The notes: a model not told the origin generated them from the letters alone. Positions 44,245 through 55,574 are shown, counted from the stretch's first letter. The stretch: DNA of 64,000 bases from Nocardia nova SH22a (GCF_000523235.1 NZ_CP006850.1:5270001-5334000); one strand, 5' to 3'. A program made the numbers and translations.

Positions 44245-44450
44245 GGGACCGTGGGAATCTCGCCCCTCCTGCGGGCAGCGACGGGAGCGCAGACTCACGG
44301 TATGCGCACGCCACCGTCGCTCCGGGGCGCGCGGTGCCCGATCATCGCACCGCCGACGGCGGTGCGGCCGCTCGACCCCGCACCCGCGACACCGGACACC
44401 TGTCCGAGCGGCCGGTAGATCCCTCGACAACCCAGCAGATCGGAGCCGTG

Positions 44451-46832
44451 ATGGGCGACCACCTGGCAAATCTGAACGACGTCCGACTGGCCGATGCCGA
44501 CCGAGCCGGTGGCAAGGGCGCCAATCTCGGCGAGATGGCCGCCGCGAAACTGCCGGTGCCACCCGGATTCGTCATCCTGCGCGCGGCCTACGAGAGCGCC
44601 GTCGTGGACGGGCCGCACGGCGTCGAACTCGACACCCTGCACACCGAGGCATTGCACAGCGCCGCCGCGACCGGCGAGTCCGATCGTCGTCGTCTGGACG
44701 AATTGTGCTCGCGCATGCGCGATCTGGTGCACGACACCCGGTTCGCCGAGGAGACCTCCCGCGCGATCACCGACGCCTATCACGATCTGGGCGACCAGGT
44801 CCGGGTCGCGGTGCGGTCCTCGGCCGTCGGCGAGGACAGCGCCGACGCTTCGTTCGCGGGAATGAACGTCACGCGCACCAACATCCGGGGTGACGACCCG
44901 CTGCTGGACGCGGTGCGGGAATGCTGGGCATCGTTGTTCACCCCGCGCGTGCTCACCTACCGCGCCCGGCGTGGCATGACCGGACGGCCCGAGATGGCGG
45001 TGGTCGTGCAGCGGATGGTCGCCGCCGACCGCTCCGGCGTGGCCTTCACCGCCGACCCCACCACCGGCAGGCGGGACCGGGTGGTGATCGACGCGGCGCG
45101 GGGCCAGGGCGAGGTGGTGGTCTCCGGCGCGATCGAACCCGACACCTTCGTCTTCGACGCCGAGAGCCTGGCGCTGCTGCGATCCCGCAGGGGGACACAG
45201 AATTTCGCGATCGTCGCCGGGCCCGACGGTGATCGGCGCGTCGACCTGCCCGCCGAGGAGTCACACCAGCCGGTCCTCACCGAGGAGCAGGCGACCGAGG
45301 TCGCACGCATGGCCCTGGAGGTCCAGCACCACTACGAGGGCCGTCCCCAGGACGTCGAATGGGCCTACGAGGGCGCCGAGCTGTGGCTGGTCCAAGCGCG
45401 CCCCGTCACCATGCTGCCCGACGAACCCCGGCCCGAGGGCGCCCCCGCACCCGCCTCGGCGGTGCTGCTCGAGGGGTTACCGGCGGCACCGGGTCTCGGG
45501 CGTGGCGTGGTGCGTGTCCTGCACTCCCCGGAAGAGGGGACGACCTTGCGCGACGGTGAGGTCCTGGTCGCCCCGATGACGAATCCGGATTGGCTACCGG
45601 CGATTTCGCGCGCGGCGGCATTGGTCACCGACAGCGGCGGCACCACCTGCCATGCCGCGATCGTCGCCCGCGAACTCGGTATCCCGTGCATCGTCGGCGC
45701 CCGCACCGCGACCAGCACCCTGCACACCGGCCAGCGGGTCGTCGTCGACGCCACCGGCGGCCGGATCCGCGGCGACACCACAGCCGAGCACACCGCCGCG
45801 GTCTCGGCCGTGCCGGTCGCCGCACCGGCCGCGTCACCGGTCGCCGCCGCCGAACCGACCGGAACCAAGGTCTACGTCAACCTCGCGCTGCCGGAGATCG
45901 CCGAACGGGTGGCCGCCACCGACGTCGACGGCGTCGGGCTGCTGCGGGCGGAAACCTTGCTCACCCGCGCCCTCGGCGGGCGCCACCCGCGAGCGATGAT
46001 CGCCGCGGGCGACGAGCGCGAATTCGTCGCCGCCCTGACCGAGTCGCTGCAGCGGATCGCCGTGGCCTTCGCGCCCCGGCCGGTGATCTACCGCGCGACC
46101 GATATGCGCAGCAACGAGTTCCGCGGACTCACCGGCGGCGCGGATCACGAACCCGCCGAACGCAATCCGATGATCGGCTACCGCGGCTGCTACCGCTACA
46201 TCCGCGAACCCGAACTGTTCCGGCTCGAACTGCAGGCCCTGGCACACGTGCGTGATCGCACCCCGAATCTGCATCTGATGATCCCGTTCGTGCGGACCCG
46301 GTGGGAACTCGCGGAATGCCTGGAACTCGTGGACGCCTCGCCGGTGGGCCGCGACCGCGGCATGCATCGGTGGATCATGGCCGAAGTGCCGTCGGTGCTG
46401 CACTGGCTGCCCGAGTACGTGGGTCTGGGCATCGACGGGGTGTCGATCGGCACCAACGATCTCACCCAGCTGATCCTGGGCGTCGACCGCGATTCCGAGC
46501 AGTGCGCGGAACTGTTCGACGAATCCGATCCGGCGGTTCTGCACGCCATCGATCGCATCGTGACCACGGCCCGCGCGCTCGGCATCACCTCCTCGCTGTG
46601 CGGGCAGGCCCCCTCGACCCACCCGGAATTCGCCGAACGGCTCGTGGCGACCGGAATCACGTCGGTGTCGGTGGCCCCCGACGCGGTGCGCGCGACCCGG
46701 CGCGCGGTGGCCGCCGCCGAGCGCCGCCTGCTGCTCGACCACCATCTGGCCCCGGCCGGGCGCGGCGACCTTGGTCGCGCACGGATCGGGACCAACGACC
46801 CCTCCCCCGCGTCCCGGCCGCTCCTACGGTGA
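44451..46832 (+). CDS. ppsA: Phosphoenolpyruvate synthase
   Basis: 793 residues from ATG 44451 (CGGAG 5 nt upstream); the frame is open much further upstream, but that part is antisense to nadE. N-terminal ATP-grasp domain: [35 protein letters not shown] and [20 protein letters not shown]. Swivelling phosphohistidine domain: [17 protein letters not shown], His401. PEP-binding barrel: [49 protein letters not shown]. It makes PEP from pyruvate and ATP, feeding gluconeogenesis. The poorly conserved last 25 codons contain the DevR box and promoter of the next gene. Confidence 0.95.
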   Translation: MGDHLANLNDVRLADADRAGGKGANLGEMAAAKLPVPPGFVILRAAYESAVVDGPHGVELDTLHTEALHSAAATGESDRRRLDELCSRMRDLVHDTRFAEETSRAITDAYHDLGDQVRVAVRSSAVGEDSADASFAGMNVTRTNIRGDDPLLDAVRECWASLFTPRVLTYRARRGMTGRPEMAVVVQRMVAADRSGVAFTADPTTGRRDRVVIDAARGQGEVVVSGAIEPDTFVFDAESLALLRSRRGTQNFAIVAGPDGDRRVDLPAEESHQPVLTEEQATEVARMALEVQHHYEGRPQDVEWAYEGAELWLVQARPVTMLPDEPRPEGAPAPASAVLLEGLPAAPGLGRGVVRVLHSPEEGTTLRDGEVLVAPMTNPDWLPAISRAAALVTDSGGTTCHAAIVARELGIPCIVGARTATSTLHTGQRVVVDATGGRIRGDTTAEHTAAVSAVPVAAPAASPVAAAEPTGTKVYVNLALPEIAERVAATDVDGVGLLRAETLLTRALGGRHPRAMIAAGDEREFVAALTESLQRIAVAFAPRPVIYRATDMRSNEFRGLTGGADHEPAERNPMIGYRGCYRYIREPELFRLELQALAHVRDRTPNLHLMIPFVRTRWELAECLELVDASPVGRDRGMHRWIMAEVPSVLHWLPEYVGLGIDGVSIGTNDLTQLILGVDRDSEQCAELFDESDPAVLHAIDRIVTTARALGITSSLCGQAPSTHPEFAERLVATGITSVSVAPDAVRATRRAVAAAERRLLLDHHLAPAGRGDLGRARIGTNDPSPASRPLLR

Positions 46833-46836
46833 GTTC
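46788..46836 (+). promoter_or_regulatory. devR box: DevR box and -10 element of the first Acg gene, inside the ppsA end
   Basis: GGGACCAACGACCC (46788-46801) matches 9 of 11 fixed bases. TACGGT (46825-46830) follows after 23 nt and the ATG comes 6 nt later, so the predicted transcript is leaderless. Confidence 0.7.
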
Positions 46837-47826
46837 ATGAGTACGGTTCCCACCCGCGACGTCGTCGAGAAGGCCGTCGAACTCGCCGGACACGCGCCCT
46901 CACTGCACAACAGCCAACCGTGGCGATGGACGTTCGACGGTGCGAAGCTGCGCCTGTTCAGCGTCCACGAGCGCATGCTGCCCGCCACCGACAGCACCGG
47001 ACGGCAACTCGTCATCAGCTGCGGCATCGTGCTGGACCACCTGCGGGCGGCGATGGCCGCGCAGGGGTGGCAGACCCTGGTCGCCGCCTTCCCGAATCCG
47101 AACGATCACACCCATCTGGCCGATCTGCGATTCACGCCCTCGCGATACGTCACCGACGGCGACCGCGAGCGGGCCGCCGCCATCACCCGCCGCTACACCG
47201 ACCGGCTGCCGTTCGACGAGCCGGACGACTGGGATCAATTCGAGACGGTGCTGCGCACGGTCGTCGAACCCGCCGACACCATCGTCGACGTCCTGCCCGA
47301 CGGCAGTCGCGCGGAGCTGGCCCGGGCATCGGAACTCAGCGCGTCACTGCGCCGCTACGACTCCGCCTACCACGCCGAACTGCATTGGTGGACAGGACAT
47401 GTGGTGGCCGACGCCGGAGTCCCGCGTCAGGCGCTGGTGACCGAGGACGAACGCGAACGCGTCGACGTCGGGCGCAGGATGCCCACGGTCACCGGCGAGG
47501 CGCGGCGACCCGACGTGCGCGCCGACCGGTCGAAGATCCTGGTGCTGTCCACCTTCGGCGACACCGCAGAGGACTGGCTGCTGTGCGGGCAGATCGTGTC
47601 GACGGTGCTCCTGGAGAGCACACTCGCCGGGTACGCGACGTGCCCGCTGACCCACCTCACCGAACTGCCCCGCAGCCGCGCCGTCATCGCCCGGCTGATC
47701 GGCCGTAATGCGTTCCCGCAGGTATTGATTCGCGTCGGCAGCGTCCCGGAGTCGCAGCCCCGCCCGGAACCGACGCCCCGGCTTCCGCTGGGCGACATCC
47801 TGCGCGTCACCGGCGACCCCGCGTGA
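46837..47826 (+). CDS. Acg-family nitroreductase-like protein (first copy)
   Basis: 329 residues from ATG 46837, 4 nt after the ppsA stop. Acg family motifs: ELAGHAPSLHNSQPWRW, RQLVISCGIVLDHLRAAM, RRYTDRLPF, HWWTGH, GQIVSTVLLESTLAGYATCPL-HLTELP and FPQVLIRVG. Acg (Rv2032), Rv3131 and Rv3127 are DosR-regulon flavoproteins that bind FMN but lack clear nitroreductase activity; they may sequester FMN. Three copies occur in this island (also 48630 and 53642). Confidence 0.93.
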   Translation: MSTVPTRDVVEKAVELAGHAPSLHNSQPWRWTFDGAKLRLFSVHERMLPATDSTGRQLVISCGIVLDHLRAAMAAQGWQTLVAAFPNPNDHTHLADLRFTPSRYVTDGDRERAAAITRRYTDRLPFDEPDDWDQFETVLRTVVEPADTIVDVLPDGSRAELARASELSASLRRYDSAYHAELHWWTGHVVADAGVPRQALVTEDERERVDVGRRMPTVTGEARRPDVRADRSKILVLSTFGDTAEDWLLCGQIVSTVLLESTLAGYATCPLTHLTELPRSRAVIARLIGRNAFPQVLIRVGSVPESQPRPEPTPRLPLGDILRVTGDPA

Positions 47827-47849
47827 CACGCCGGGGCGGTCACCGGAAA

Positions 47850-47892
47850 GGGACTTTGTGCCATGCCGAGGCGGGGTCCCGGTGATTATCGT
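47850..47892 (+). promoter_or_regulatory. devR box: DevR box and -10 element of devR
   Basis: GGGACTTTGTGCCA (47850-47863) matches 9 of 11 fixed bases, including the full GGGACTT half. TATCGT (47887-47892) follows after 23 nt; the devR ATG is 6 nt later. This suggests positive autoregulation from a leaderless promoter. Confidence 0.75.
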
Positions 47893-47898
47893 GAACAC

Positions 47899-48543
47899 AT
47901 GATCAAGGTGTTCCTGGTCGACGACCACGAGATCGTCCGCCGCGGCCTCAGCGATCTGCTCGAGGGCGACCCGGACCTGTCCGTCGTCGGCGAGGCCGGG
48001 TCGGTGTCGCAGGCCCTGGCCCGGATCCCCGCGCTGCGCCCCGATGTCGCGGTCCTGGACGTCCGCCTGCCCGACGGCAACGGAATCGAGCTGTGCCGCG
48101 AATTGCTGTCCAAACTCGACGGGTTGCGCTGCCTGATCCTGACCTCGTTCACCGATGAACACGCCATGCTCGACGCCATCCTCGCCGGGGCCAGCGGATA
48201 CGTGGTCAAGGACATCAAGGGGATGGAACTGGCCCGCGCGGTCAAGGATGTCGGCTCCGGGAAATCGCTGCTCGACAACCGCGCCGCGGCCGCCCTCATG
48301 GAACAGCTGCGCCACGGCACCGAGCCCGAGGGACCACTGGCCACCCTCACCGATCAGGAACGCAAACTGCTCGATCTGCTCGGCGAGGGACTGACCAACC
48401 GCCAGATCGCCGAACGCATGTTCCTGGCCGAGAAGACCGTCAAGAACTACGTCTCCAGGCTGCTGGCGAAGCTCGGCATGCAGCGCCGTACCCAGGCGGC
48501 GGTCTACGCCACCCGCATCCATTCCGAGCGCCCCTCCGAGTAG
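47899..48543 (+). CDS. devR: Dormancy response regulator DevR (DosR)
   Basis: 214 residues from ATG 47899 ([17 protein letters not shown]). It aligns with M. tuberculosis DevR position by position: Asp54 ([12 protein letters not shown]), Thr82, Lys104 ([20 protein letters not shown]), linker, and NarL-type helix-turn-helix with Lys179, Lys182 and Asn183 ([20 protein letters not shown]). Thr198 and Thr205, the PknH sites, are also present. It binds GGGACTTnnGnCCC boxes and activates the hypoxia/NO regulon. The sensor devS lies 1.8 kb downstream, separated by two genes. A weak ribosome site and close -10 suggest leaderless translation. Confidence 0.98.
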   Translation: MIKVFLVDDHEIVRRGLSDLLEGDPDLSVVGEAGSVSQALARIPALRPDVAVLDVRLPDGNGIELCRELLSKLDGLRCLILTSFTDEHAMLDAILAGASGYVVKDIKGMELARAVKDVGSGKSLLDNRAAAALMEQLRHGTEPEGPLATLTDQERKLLDLLGEGLTNRQIAERMFLAEKTVKNYVSRLLAKLGMQRRTQAAVYATRIHSERPSE

Positions 48544-48555
48544 TTCCCGGGCGTA

Positions 48556-48623
48556 GCAGGGACGATCGTCCCTGCCCGCCGGGGACAAGGACCGTACCCG
48601 CGGGCGCGGGCCCCTGTGAGACT
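48556..48623 (+). promoter_or_regulatory. devR box: DevR box pair upstream of the second Acg gene
   Basis: A perfect 20-bp palindrome at 48556-48575 has the core GGGACGATCGTCCC (48559-48572; 9 of 11 fixed bases). A weaker half-site GGGACAAGGACCGT follows at 48582-48595 (6 of 11). GAGACT at 48618-48623 is a -10 candidate, 6 nt before the ATG. Distal strong plus proximal weak sites resemble cooperative DosR promoters. Confidence 0.65.
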
Positions 48624-48629
48624 GGTCCC

Positions 48630-49697
48630 ATGACCACGACAGCCCATTCGGAAACCCGCGGCAGACCGGATGCGCGAATGGTCGAGCAGACCCTGCAACT
48701 CGCCCAGCGCGCGCCGTCGGTCCACAACACCCAACCGTGGCGCTGGCATTTCGACGGTGAACGGCTATATCTGCGCACCGATCCCGATCGCCGGCTACCG
48801 GCCACCGATCCGCACGGCCGCGAACAGATCATCAGCTGCGGGGCGGCACTGCACCACGCCCGGACGGTGTTCGCGGCGCGCGGCTGGCACACCGATATCG
48901 TCCGGTTGCCCGACCCCGGCCACCCCGACCACCTGGCGGTCCTCGAATTCCGGCCCTGGCCGAATCCACCGGCGGGAATCGCGGTGCGCGCGGCGGCCAT
49001 CCCCCGCCGGTACACCGATCGGCTGCCGATGGGACCACCGCGGAACTGGCCCGAACTGGTCGCCGGGTTGCAGCGACTCGCCTGGCCGCACGATCTGAGT
49101 TGCGACGCGCTGGCCGACGACATCCGCGCCCAGGTGGCCGCGGTCTCCACCACCGCCGCGACCGCCCGCCACGACGACTGGATGTACCAGGACGAATTGA
49201 ACTGGTGGACAGGGCATTCCGGAACCTCGGAGGGCGTTCCGCCCGGCGGGCTGATCTCGGACGCCGAACTGGCGCGAGTCGACGTCGCGCGGGTGTTCCC
49301 GTCCGCACCGCACTCCGAACGCCGCCCCGGCCGCGTCGACGAGGCCCGGCTCCTCGCACTCGGCTCGCCGGACGAATCACCCGGCAACTGGCTGCACACC
49401 GGAGAAGCGCTGTCGGCCGTACTGCTGGAATGCACGGCGGCGGGCATGGGCACCTGCCCGGTCACCCATCTCACCGAGGTACCGGCGGGACGCCGGGCCC
49501 TGGCCGCCCTGCTGCCCCACCACGACTTCCCGCAGGTCCTGATCCGCATCGGCACCACCCCGCCCGGCGAGCAGCCACCGCCCGCCACACCGCGGCGCTG
49601 CGTCGGCGAGGTCCTCACCGTGGGCCGAGGACATTGGTCCACACGCACCGGGCACGACGCCTCTCACCCCGGGCGGCCGGGCGGAGCAGGCTCATGA
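48630..49697 (+). CDS. Acg-family nitroreductase-like protein (second copy)
   Basis: 355 residues from ATG 48630. Motifs: LAQRAPSVHNTQPWRWHFDG, REQIISCGAALHHARTVF, PRRYTDRLPM, LNWWTGHSGTSEG, WLHTGEALSAVLLECTAAGMGTCPV-HLTEVP, FPQVLIRIG. It is about 25 residues longer than the M. tuberculosis members because of a Gly/His-rich tail. It stands between devR and the flavodoxin gene, which starts 1 nt after its stop, so FMN binding and flavodoxin supply may be linked. Confidence 0.93.
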   Translation: MTTTAHSETRGRPDARMVEQTLQLAQRAPSVHNTQPWRWHFDGERLYLRTDPDRRLPATDPHGREQIISCGAALHHARTVFAARGWHTDIVRLPDPGHPDHLAVLEFRPWPNPPAGIAVRAAAIPRRYTDRLPMGPPRNWPELVAGLQRLAWPHDLSCDALADDIRAQVAAVSTTAATARHDDWMYQDELNWWTGHSGTSEGVPPGGLISDAELARVDVARVFPSAPHSERRPGRVDEARLLALGSPDESPGNWLHTGEALSAVLLECTAAGMGTCPVTHLTEVPAGRRALAALLPHHDFPQVLIRIGTTPPGEQPPPATPRRCVGEVLTVGRGHWSTRTGHDASHPGRPGGAGS

Positions 49698-49698
49698 C

Positions 49699-50253
49699 AT
49701 GAACCACGAAAATCCCCGAATCGCCGTCGTCTTCGCCTCCGCGCAGGGATCGACCCGGGCCGTCGCGGATTACATCGGGGCGGATCTGGCCGGTCGCGGC
49801 GCACTGGTCGAAGTCGCCGACGCCGAGCACGCTCCCGATCTGTCCCGGTTCGACGCGGTGATCCTCGGCAGCGCCGTCCACAATGCCGACGTCCTGCCCG
49901 GCATGACGGACTTCGCGCGCTCGCACCATCAGGAACTCCGCGACCGGCCGGTCTGGCTGTTCACCGTGGGGATGGGACCGGCGCTGCGCGGCCCGATCGG
50001 CCATCGGCTCGCGGCCGTGGTGCCCAAGAAGATTGCGGCCCTGCGTGATTCGCTCAACGCGGTCAGCTACCACGCGTTCGCCGGACGATTCGAGCAGGCC
50101 GGGGTCGCCTGGTGGGCACGCGCGGTCTACCGGCTGGCCGGCGGCGCACGATACGGCGACCTGCGGGACTGGCCCGCGATCGTCGAATGGACGGCCACCG
50201 TCGCCTCCGCGCTGCGGCTGCCCGGATCCGCGACGAGCGTCGTCTATCCCTGA
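49699..50253 (+). CDS. Flavodoxin-domain protein (HemG-like)
   Basis: 184 residues from ATG 49699. The FMN phosphate loop is VVFASAQGSTRAVADYIGADL, the second loop DAVILGSAVHNADVLPGM and the third WLFTVGMGPALRGP; YHAFAGRFEQAG matches flavodoxin-domain/protoporphyrinogen-oxidase HemG-like proteins (DUF5 flavodoxin group). The C-terminal helix WPAIVEWTATVASAL is present. It is translationally linked to the second Acg gene and precedes devS. It could carry electrons in the hypoxic response. Confidence 0.9.
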   Translation: MNHENPRIAVVFASAQGSTRAVADYIGADLAGRGALVEVADAEHAPDLSRFDAVILGSAVHNADVLPGMTDFARSHHQELRDRPVWLFTVGMGPALRGPIGHRLAAVVPKKIAALRDSLNAVSYHAFAGRFEQAGVAWWARAVYRLAGGARYGDLRDWPAIVEWTATVASALRLPGSATSVVYP

Positions 50254-50273
50254 CTTCGGTCGTGTACCAGCGC

Positions 50274-52084
<1,811 letters not shown>

Positions 52085-52098
52085 GCGGGCGGTGGTCG

Positions 52099-53016
52099 TC
52101 ATTCGGCCGCGGGCGCCTGCCGTACGACGGTGATCGGGCATTCCACCGAGTGCACCAGCGCATCGCTGGTGGAACCGAGCAGCATGCCGGTGAATCCGCC
52201 GCGACCATGACTGCCGACCACGAGCAGCTGCGCGTTCTCGGACTCCTCGAGCAGCGAGCGCACCGGCCGGTCCAGCACGAGGGCGCGGTGCACCTTCACA
52301 TCCGGATACCGTTCGCCGTAGCCCGCGAGACTCTCCGCCAGGGCCGCGTCCTCGGATTCGCGCACGGTGTCCCAGCCGACGATCGCCGGATCGAGCGCCG
52401 TGCTGATATCGCTCCACGCGTGCACGGCCACCAGCCCGACATTGCGGCGCGAGGCTTCCGAGAAGGCGAATTCCACTGCGGGGACGCTGTTCTCGCTGCC
52501 GTCGACTCCGACCAGGACGGGTTTGACCGCACTCACGGCATCGGTGGCCGACATCGTGCGCACCACGGTGACCGGGCATTCGGCATGGTGGACGATCGCC
52601 GTGGAGACCGAGCCCAGCAGGCTGCGCCGGATCGCGCCCAGGCCGCGGCTGCCGACCACGATGCCGCGCGCGTGCTTCGACTGTTCGATGAGATGTCCGA
52701 TGATCGGATCGGTGGTGACCTCGGTGGTGATCACCGGCGGATGGTCGCCGGTCGCGGCGCGCGCGATCCGCGCGGCCTCGAGCAGGATCCGCTCACCGTC
52801 GATGTGCAGCCAGCTCATATCGTCCTCGGTGAGGATCGGTCCCGGCCCGAGTCCACCGGCGACCGAAATGGACGTGACCAGATGCAGCCGCCGGTCGTGC
52901 AGTGCGGCGTGGGCGGCCGCCCACGCCGCGGCGTGATAGCCGACCGCCGAGCCGTCGACCGCGGCCACGACCGGTGGATCGATGTGCCGCTCGGGTGCTG
53001 CGGGGCGTTCGGACAT
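52099..53016 (-). CDS. Double-domain universal stress protein
   Basis: 305 residues. Domain 1: PPVVAAVDGSAVGYHAAAWAAAHA, ATP site VVGSRGLGAIRRSLLGSVSTAIVHHAECPVTVV. Domain 2: VKPVLVGVDGSENSVPAVEFAF, VVGSHGRGGFTGMLLGSTSDALVHS. Both domains keep the full G-2X-G-9X-G(S/T) ATP motif. It is last in a four-gene minus-strand operon (dehydrogenase, Acg, Rv1733c-like, USP) with gaps of 10, 7 and 24 nt. Confidence 0.93.
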   Translation of the reverse strand: MSERPAAPERHIDPPVVAAVDGSAVGYHAAAWAAAHAALHDRRLHLVTSISVAGGLGPGPILTEDDMSWLHIDGERILLEAARIARAATGDHPPVITTEVTTDPIIGHLIEQSKHARGIVVGSRGLGAIRRSLLGSVSTAIVHHAECPVTVVRTMSATDAVSAVKPVLVGVDGSENSVPAVEFAFSEASRRNVGLVAVHAWSDISTALDPAIVGWDTVRESEDAALAESLAGYGERYPDVKVHRALVLDRPVRSLLEESENAQLLVVGSHGRGGFTGMLLGSTSDALVHSVECPITVVRQAPAAE

Positions 53017-53040
53017 GATGGTCTCCTCACGGACGGGTGC

Positions 53041-53634
53041 TTACTGAGTTCCGATGGGGCGGCTGATCATTCGCCATTCCCGGGCGAGGGCGGCGCGCCG
53101 CCGGGCCCCGAACGACCAGGCCGTCACGCCGACCACCGCCACGGCCGCGCCGCAGATCTGCGCGAAGGCCGCCAGCCCGCTTCCGATGCCGCGGATGGCG
53201 GCCGCATCGGACGGCAGCGGCGGATCGGTCGGGTTTCCGTCCGGCCCGAGCCAGACCGTGGCCGGGTCGCCGCGGCGGGCGGTGTCGGCCACCGCCGTGG
53301 TGGCGGTTGAGGTGCGGCCGTCGTGCTCCCATCGCACGAGGGCCTCGGTGCGCTGAGCGGACATCTCCATCGCGGCCGTTGTCGTCCGGATCGGCTCGGC
53401 AGCAACGGTTGCGGTGACCCGGGTCTTCCCGGCATCGGCCGCCCGGATCTGCGCCGCGGCGTCGGTGTAGTGCGCGGTCCCGATCGCCGCCGCCACCGGC
53501 ACCGCGGCGAGCACCACCAGCACCGCCAGGATCCGGATCACGGCCTCCACCCGATCCGACGCGCGCATCAGCGGATTGCCGATCCAGGGACCGCTGCGCC
53601 ACAGGCGAATCAGAGGCGAGGGATAACGGGTCAT
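53041..53634 (-). CDS. Rv1733c-like two-helix membrane protein
   Basis: 197 residues. LWRSGPWIGNPLMRASDRVEA opens the protein, then a helix VIRILAVLVVLAAVPVAAAIGTA, an exported middle domain (about 55-145) with VRWEHDGRTSTATTAVADTARRGDPATVWLG, and a second helix AFAQICGAAVAVVGVTAWSF with a basic C-terminus. This is the layout of Rv1733c, a DosR-regulon membrane antigen of unknown function. It is 7 nt after the third Acg gene and 24 nt before the USP gene. Confidence 0.88.
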   Translation of the reverse strand: MTRYPSPLIRLWRSGPWIGNPLMRASDRVEAVIRILAVLVVLAAVPVAAAIGTAHYTDAAAQIRAADAGKTRVTATVAAEPIRTTTAAMEMSAQRTEALVRWEHDGRTSTATTAVADTARRGDPATVWLGPDGNPTDPPLPSDAAAIRGIGSGLAAFAQICGAAVAVVGVTAWSFGARRRAALAREWRMISRPIGTQ

Positions 53635-53641
53635 CGCCGCT

Positions 53642-54610
53642 TCACAATCGGGCGATGACGTCGTCGAGCGGGCGGCGCGGGGTCGGCGGCGGCGGACCCG
53701 AATTCGTCGGCGCCCAGCCGGTCCGGATGATCATCTGCGGAAAGCCGCCGTCGTCCAGCAGTTCGGTGCGCACCTCGCGGCGCACCTCCGGGACCTCCAG
53801 CGGCTCACTGAGCGAGCAGGTCGCCAATCCGAACGCGGTGGCGGCCAGCAGGACCGCGCTGGTCGCCTCACCGGCACGCAACCAGCTGACCCGGTCGTCA
53901 CCGGCGGTGTAGAGGATCAGCATGTGATCGGCGTCATCGGTGTCGCGCACCACGGCCTGCGGCAGTCGCGGATCGGTGAACGGCCGGGTCTCCGGTCCGG
54001 TCGCGACGACCGCGTTGCGCGCCGGAACACCGTCGGGGACGGCGTGATGGCCGCTCCAGGCCGACAGCTCGGCGCGATACTCCGGATCGGCGTCGTGCAC
54101 GATCGCGGCCTGTTCGAAGGCGTGCAGCAACCGCCCGCGCCCGCCGTCGGCGGCGATATCACGAACCAGCACACCGCAATCGGCGGCCGCGTCCACGAGC
54201 GTGCCGATGTGGATATCGGTCACCTCCCACGAGGTGTAGCGGCGGCGATCGGTGCGCCGTTCGGTGATCGCGCGCGACAACCGGGCCGCCCGCGCGGTGG
54301 GTGCGGCGGGGTGAAACTCGACCGCCGCCAGGTGATCGGGCAGGGCCGGATTCGGCAACCGGTGCACCACCGTGGACCAGCCCAGCGCCAGCGCCGCGAC
54401 CCGCAGATGATGCAGTGCCACACCACAACTCACGACCAGATCACGCTGATCCGGGTCGGTGTGACGCAGCTGCCGTCCGGGATCGGCGTAGAGCTGGACG
54501 GTGTCCTCGCCGATCCGCCACAGCCAGGGCTGGCTGTTGTGCACCGACGGCGCACGCACCGCCATGCCCACGAGTGCGGTCAGGGTGTGCTGGTCGGGAT
54601 GGTTCGCCAC
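53642..54610 (-). CDS. Acg-family nitroreductase-like protein (third copy)
   Basis: 322 residues from GTG 54610, with GAGGAGAA. Motifs: VGMAVRAPSVHNSQPWLWRIG, QRDLVVSCGVALHHLRVAA, ERRTDRRRYTSW, WSGHHAVPDGVPARN, WLRAGEATSAVLLAATAFGLATCSLSEPLEVP, FPQMIIRTGWAP. It is close to the Rv3131/Rv2032 pattern. It follows the dehydrogenase gene by 10 nt in the minus-strand DevR-box operon. Confidence 0.93.
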   Translation of the reverse strand: MANHPDQHTLTALVGMAVRAPSVHNSQPWLWRIGEDTVQLYADPGRQLRHTDPDQRDLVVSCGVALHHLRVAALALGWSTVVHRLPNPALPDHLAAVEFHPAAPTARAARLSRAITERRTDRRRYTSWEVTDIHIGTLVDAAADCGVLVRDIAADGGRGRLLHAFEQAAIVHDADPEYRAELSAWSGHHAVPDGVPARNAVVATGPETRPFTDPRLPQAVVRDTDDADHMLILYTAGDDRVSWLRAGEATSAVLLAATAFGLATCSLSEPLEVPEVRREVRTELLDDGGFPQMIIRTGWAPTNSGPPPPTPRRPLDDVIARL

Positions 54611-54620
54611 GGTATTCTCC

Positions 54621-55370
54621 TCACTCCTGCGCCGCACCGGCGACATTCAGCACCTGACCGGCGGTGGCGCCGCCGTCCACGACGAATTCCGAACCCGTGG
54701 AGAAGGTGGCCTCGGCGACGATGAACCGCACCATGGCGGCGACCTCCTCGGGTTCTCCGAAGCGCGCCAACGGCTGTGCGGCGGTGACGGATTCGTCCAT
54801 CTCGGCGGTCATCGGGGTATGGATCGGGCCCGGATGCACCGAGCACACCCGGATGTTCGACGCGCCCCATTCGAGCGCCGCGGCCTTGGTCAGTCCCCGC
54901 AGCCCCCATTTGCTGGCGACGTAGGCGCCGAGATCCGCGTAGCCGATCAACCCGGCCGTCGAGGAGATGTTGACCACCACACCGCCACCGGCCTGCCGCA
55001 GCCGCGGTGCGGCCAGATGCATGCCCAGCCACGCACCGTAGAGATTCACATCCAGCACGTGCCGGAACATGACCGGCGGCTCGGTCTCCACGGCGCCGAG
55101 GTCCAGGATTCCGGCGTTGTTGATCAGCACCGCCAGCGGGCCGAAGGTGGCCTCCGCATCGGCGATCACACTGTTCCAGCCGTCCTCGTCGGCGACATCG
55201 AGGCGGCGGAAGATCGCCCCGGCGCCCAACGATTCGGCGGTGGCGGTGCCGTCGCGTTCGAGGAGATCGGCGACCACCACACCGAGATGCTCCTTCACCA
55301 GCGCGGCCGCGACGGCGGCGCCGATACCCCGCGCACCGCCCGTGACGATCGCGCTGCGGCCACTGAACAT
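54621..55370 (-). CDS. FabG3-like short-chain dehydrogenase (Rv2002-like)
   Basis: 249 residues from ATG 55370; GTG 55376 two codons earlier is also possible behind AGGAGG. SDR motifs: cofactor loop TGGARGIG, LDVADEDGWNSV, NNAGIL, catalytic Ser-Tyr-Lys in ISSTAGLIGYADLGAYVASK, HPGPIHTPM and FVVDGGATAG. The order resembles Rv2002, the NADH-dependent 3alpha/20beta-hydroxysteroid dehydrogenase encoded among DosR genes. It heads the four-gene minus-strand operon. Substrate assignment to steroids is by analogy. Confidence 0.9.
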   Translation of the reverse strand: MFSGRSAIVTGGARGIGAAVAAALVKEHLGVVVADLLERDGTATAESLGAGAIFRRLDVADEDGWNSVIADAEATFGPLAVLINNAGILDLGAVETEPPVMFRHVLDVNLYGAWLGMHLAAPRLRQAGGGVVVNISSTAGLIGYADLGAYVASKWGLRGLTKAAALEWGASNIRVCSVHPGPIHTPMTAEMDESVTAAQPLARFGEPEEVAAMVRFIVAEATFSTGSEFVVDGGATAGQVLNVAGAAQE

Positions 55371-55445
55371 GTCCACGACGCCTCCTGTGTGTCCGGCTTC
55401 TGCGGTTTCCGGTATCAGCATCGCGCTCGCGGGCCCGTCCTGGCA

Positions 55446-55459
55446 CGGCCGAAAGTCAC
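55446..55459 (-). promoter_or_regulatory. devR box: DevR box upstream of the dehydrogenase-Acg-Rv1733c-USP operon
   Basis: CGGCCGAAAGTCAC, read on the minus strand, matches 9 of 11 fixed bases. It lies 75 nt before the dehydrogenase ATG; a GATAC-type -10 lies about 30 nt after it. Confidence 0.65.
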
Positions 55460-55525
55460 CGGCCGCGCGAGTCTTCGGACATCCGCCGGGGCTCGTCGCA
55501 CCAGGTGGCCGGTGGCGGCGGTTGC

Positions 55526-55568
55526 GGGACCAAAGACCCTTCCCGGCCCGGTCGCGGTCGGGAAGGGT
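55526..55568 (+). promoter_or_regulatory. devR box: DevR box and -10 of the small membrane protein/USP pair
   Basis: GGGACCAAAGACCC (55526-55539) matches 9 of 11 fixed bases. After 23 nt comes AAGGGT (55563-55568), with the conserved A2 and T6 of a -10, and the ATG is 6 nt later. Confidence 0.65.
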
Positions 55569-55574
55569 CGCGGT

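Noticed and set aside
44245..44258. Second DevR box overlapping the nadE/ppsA site (GGGACCGTGGGAAT region)
   Set aside because: Only about 6 of 11 fixed bases match, close to what GC-rich DNA gives by chance.
42543..44450. Long plus-strand open frame continuous with ppsA
   Set aside because: It is antisense to nadE, whose motifs are unmistakable, and its translation shows Arg/His/Gly-rich shadow composition. ppsA starts at 44451 with its own ribosome site.
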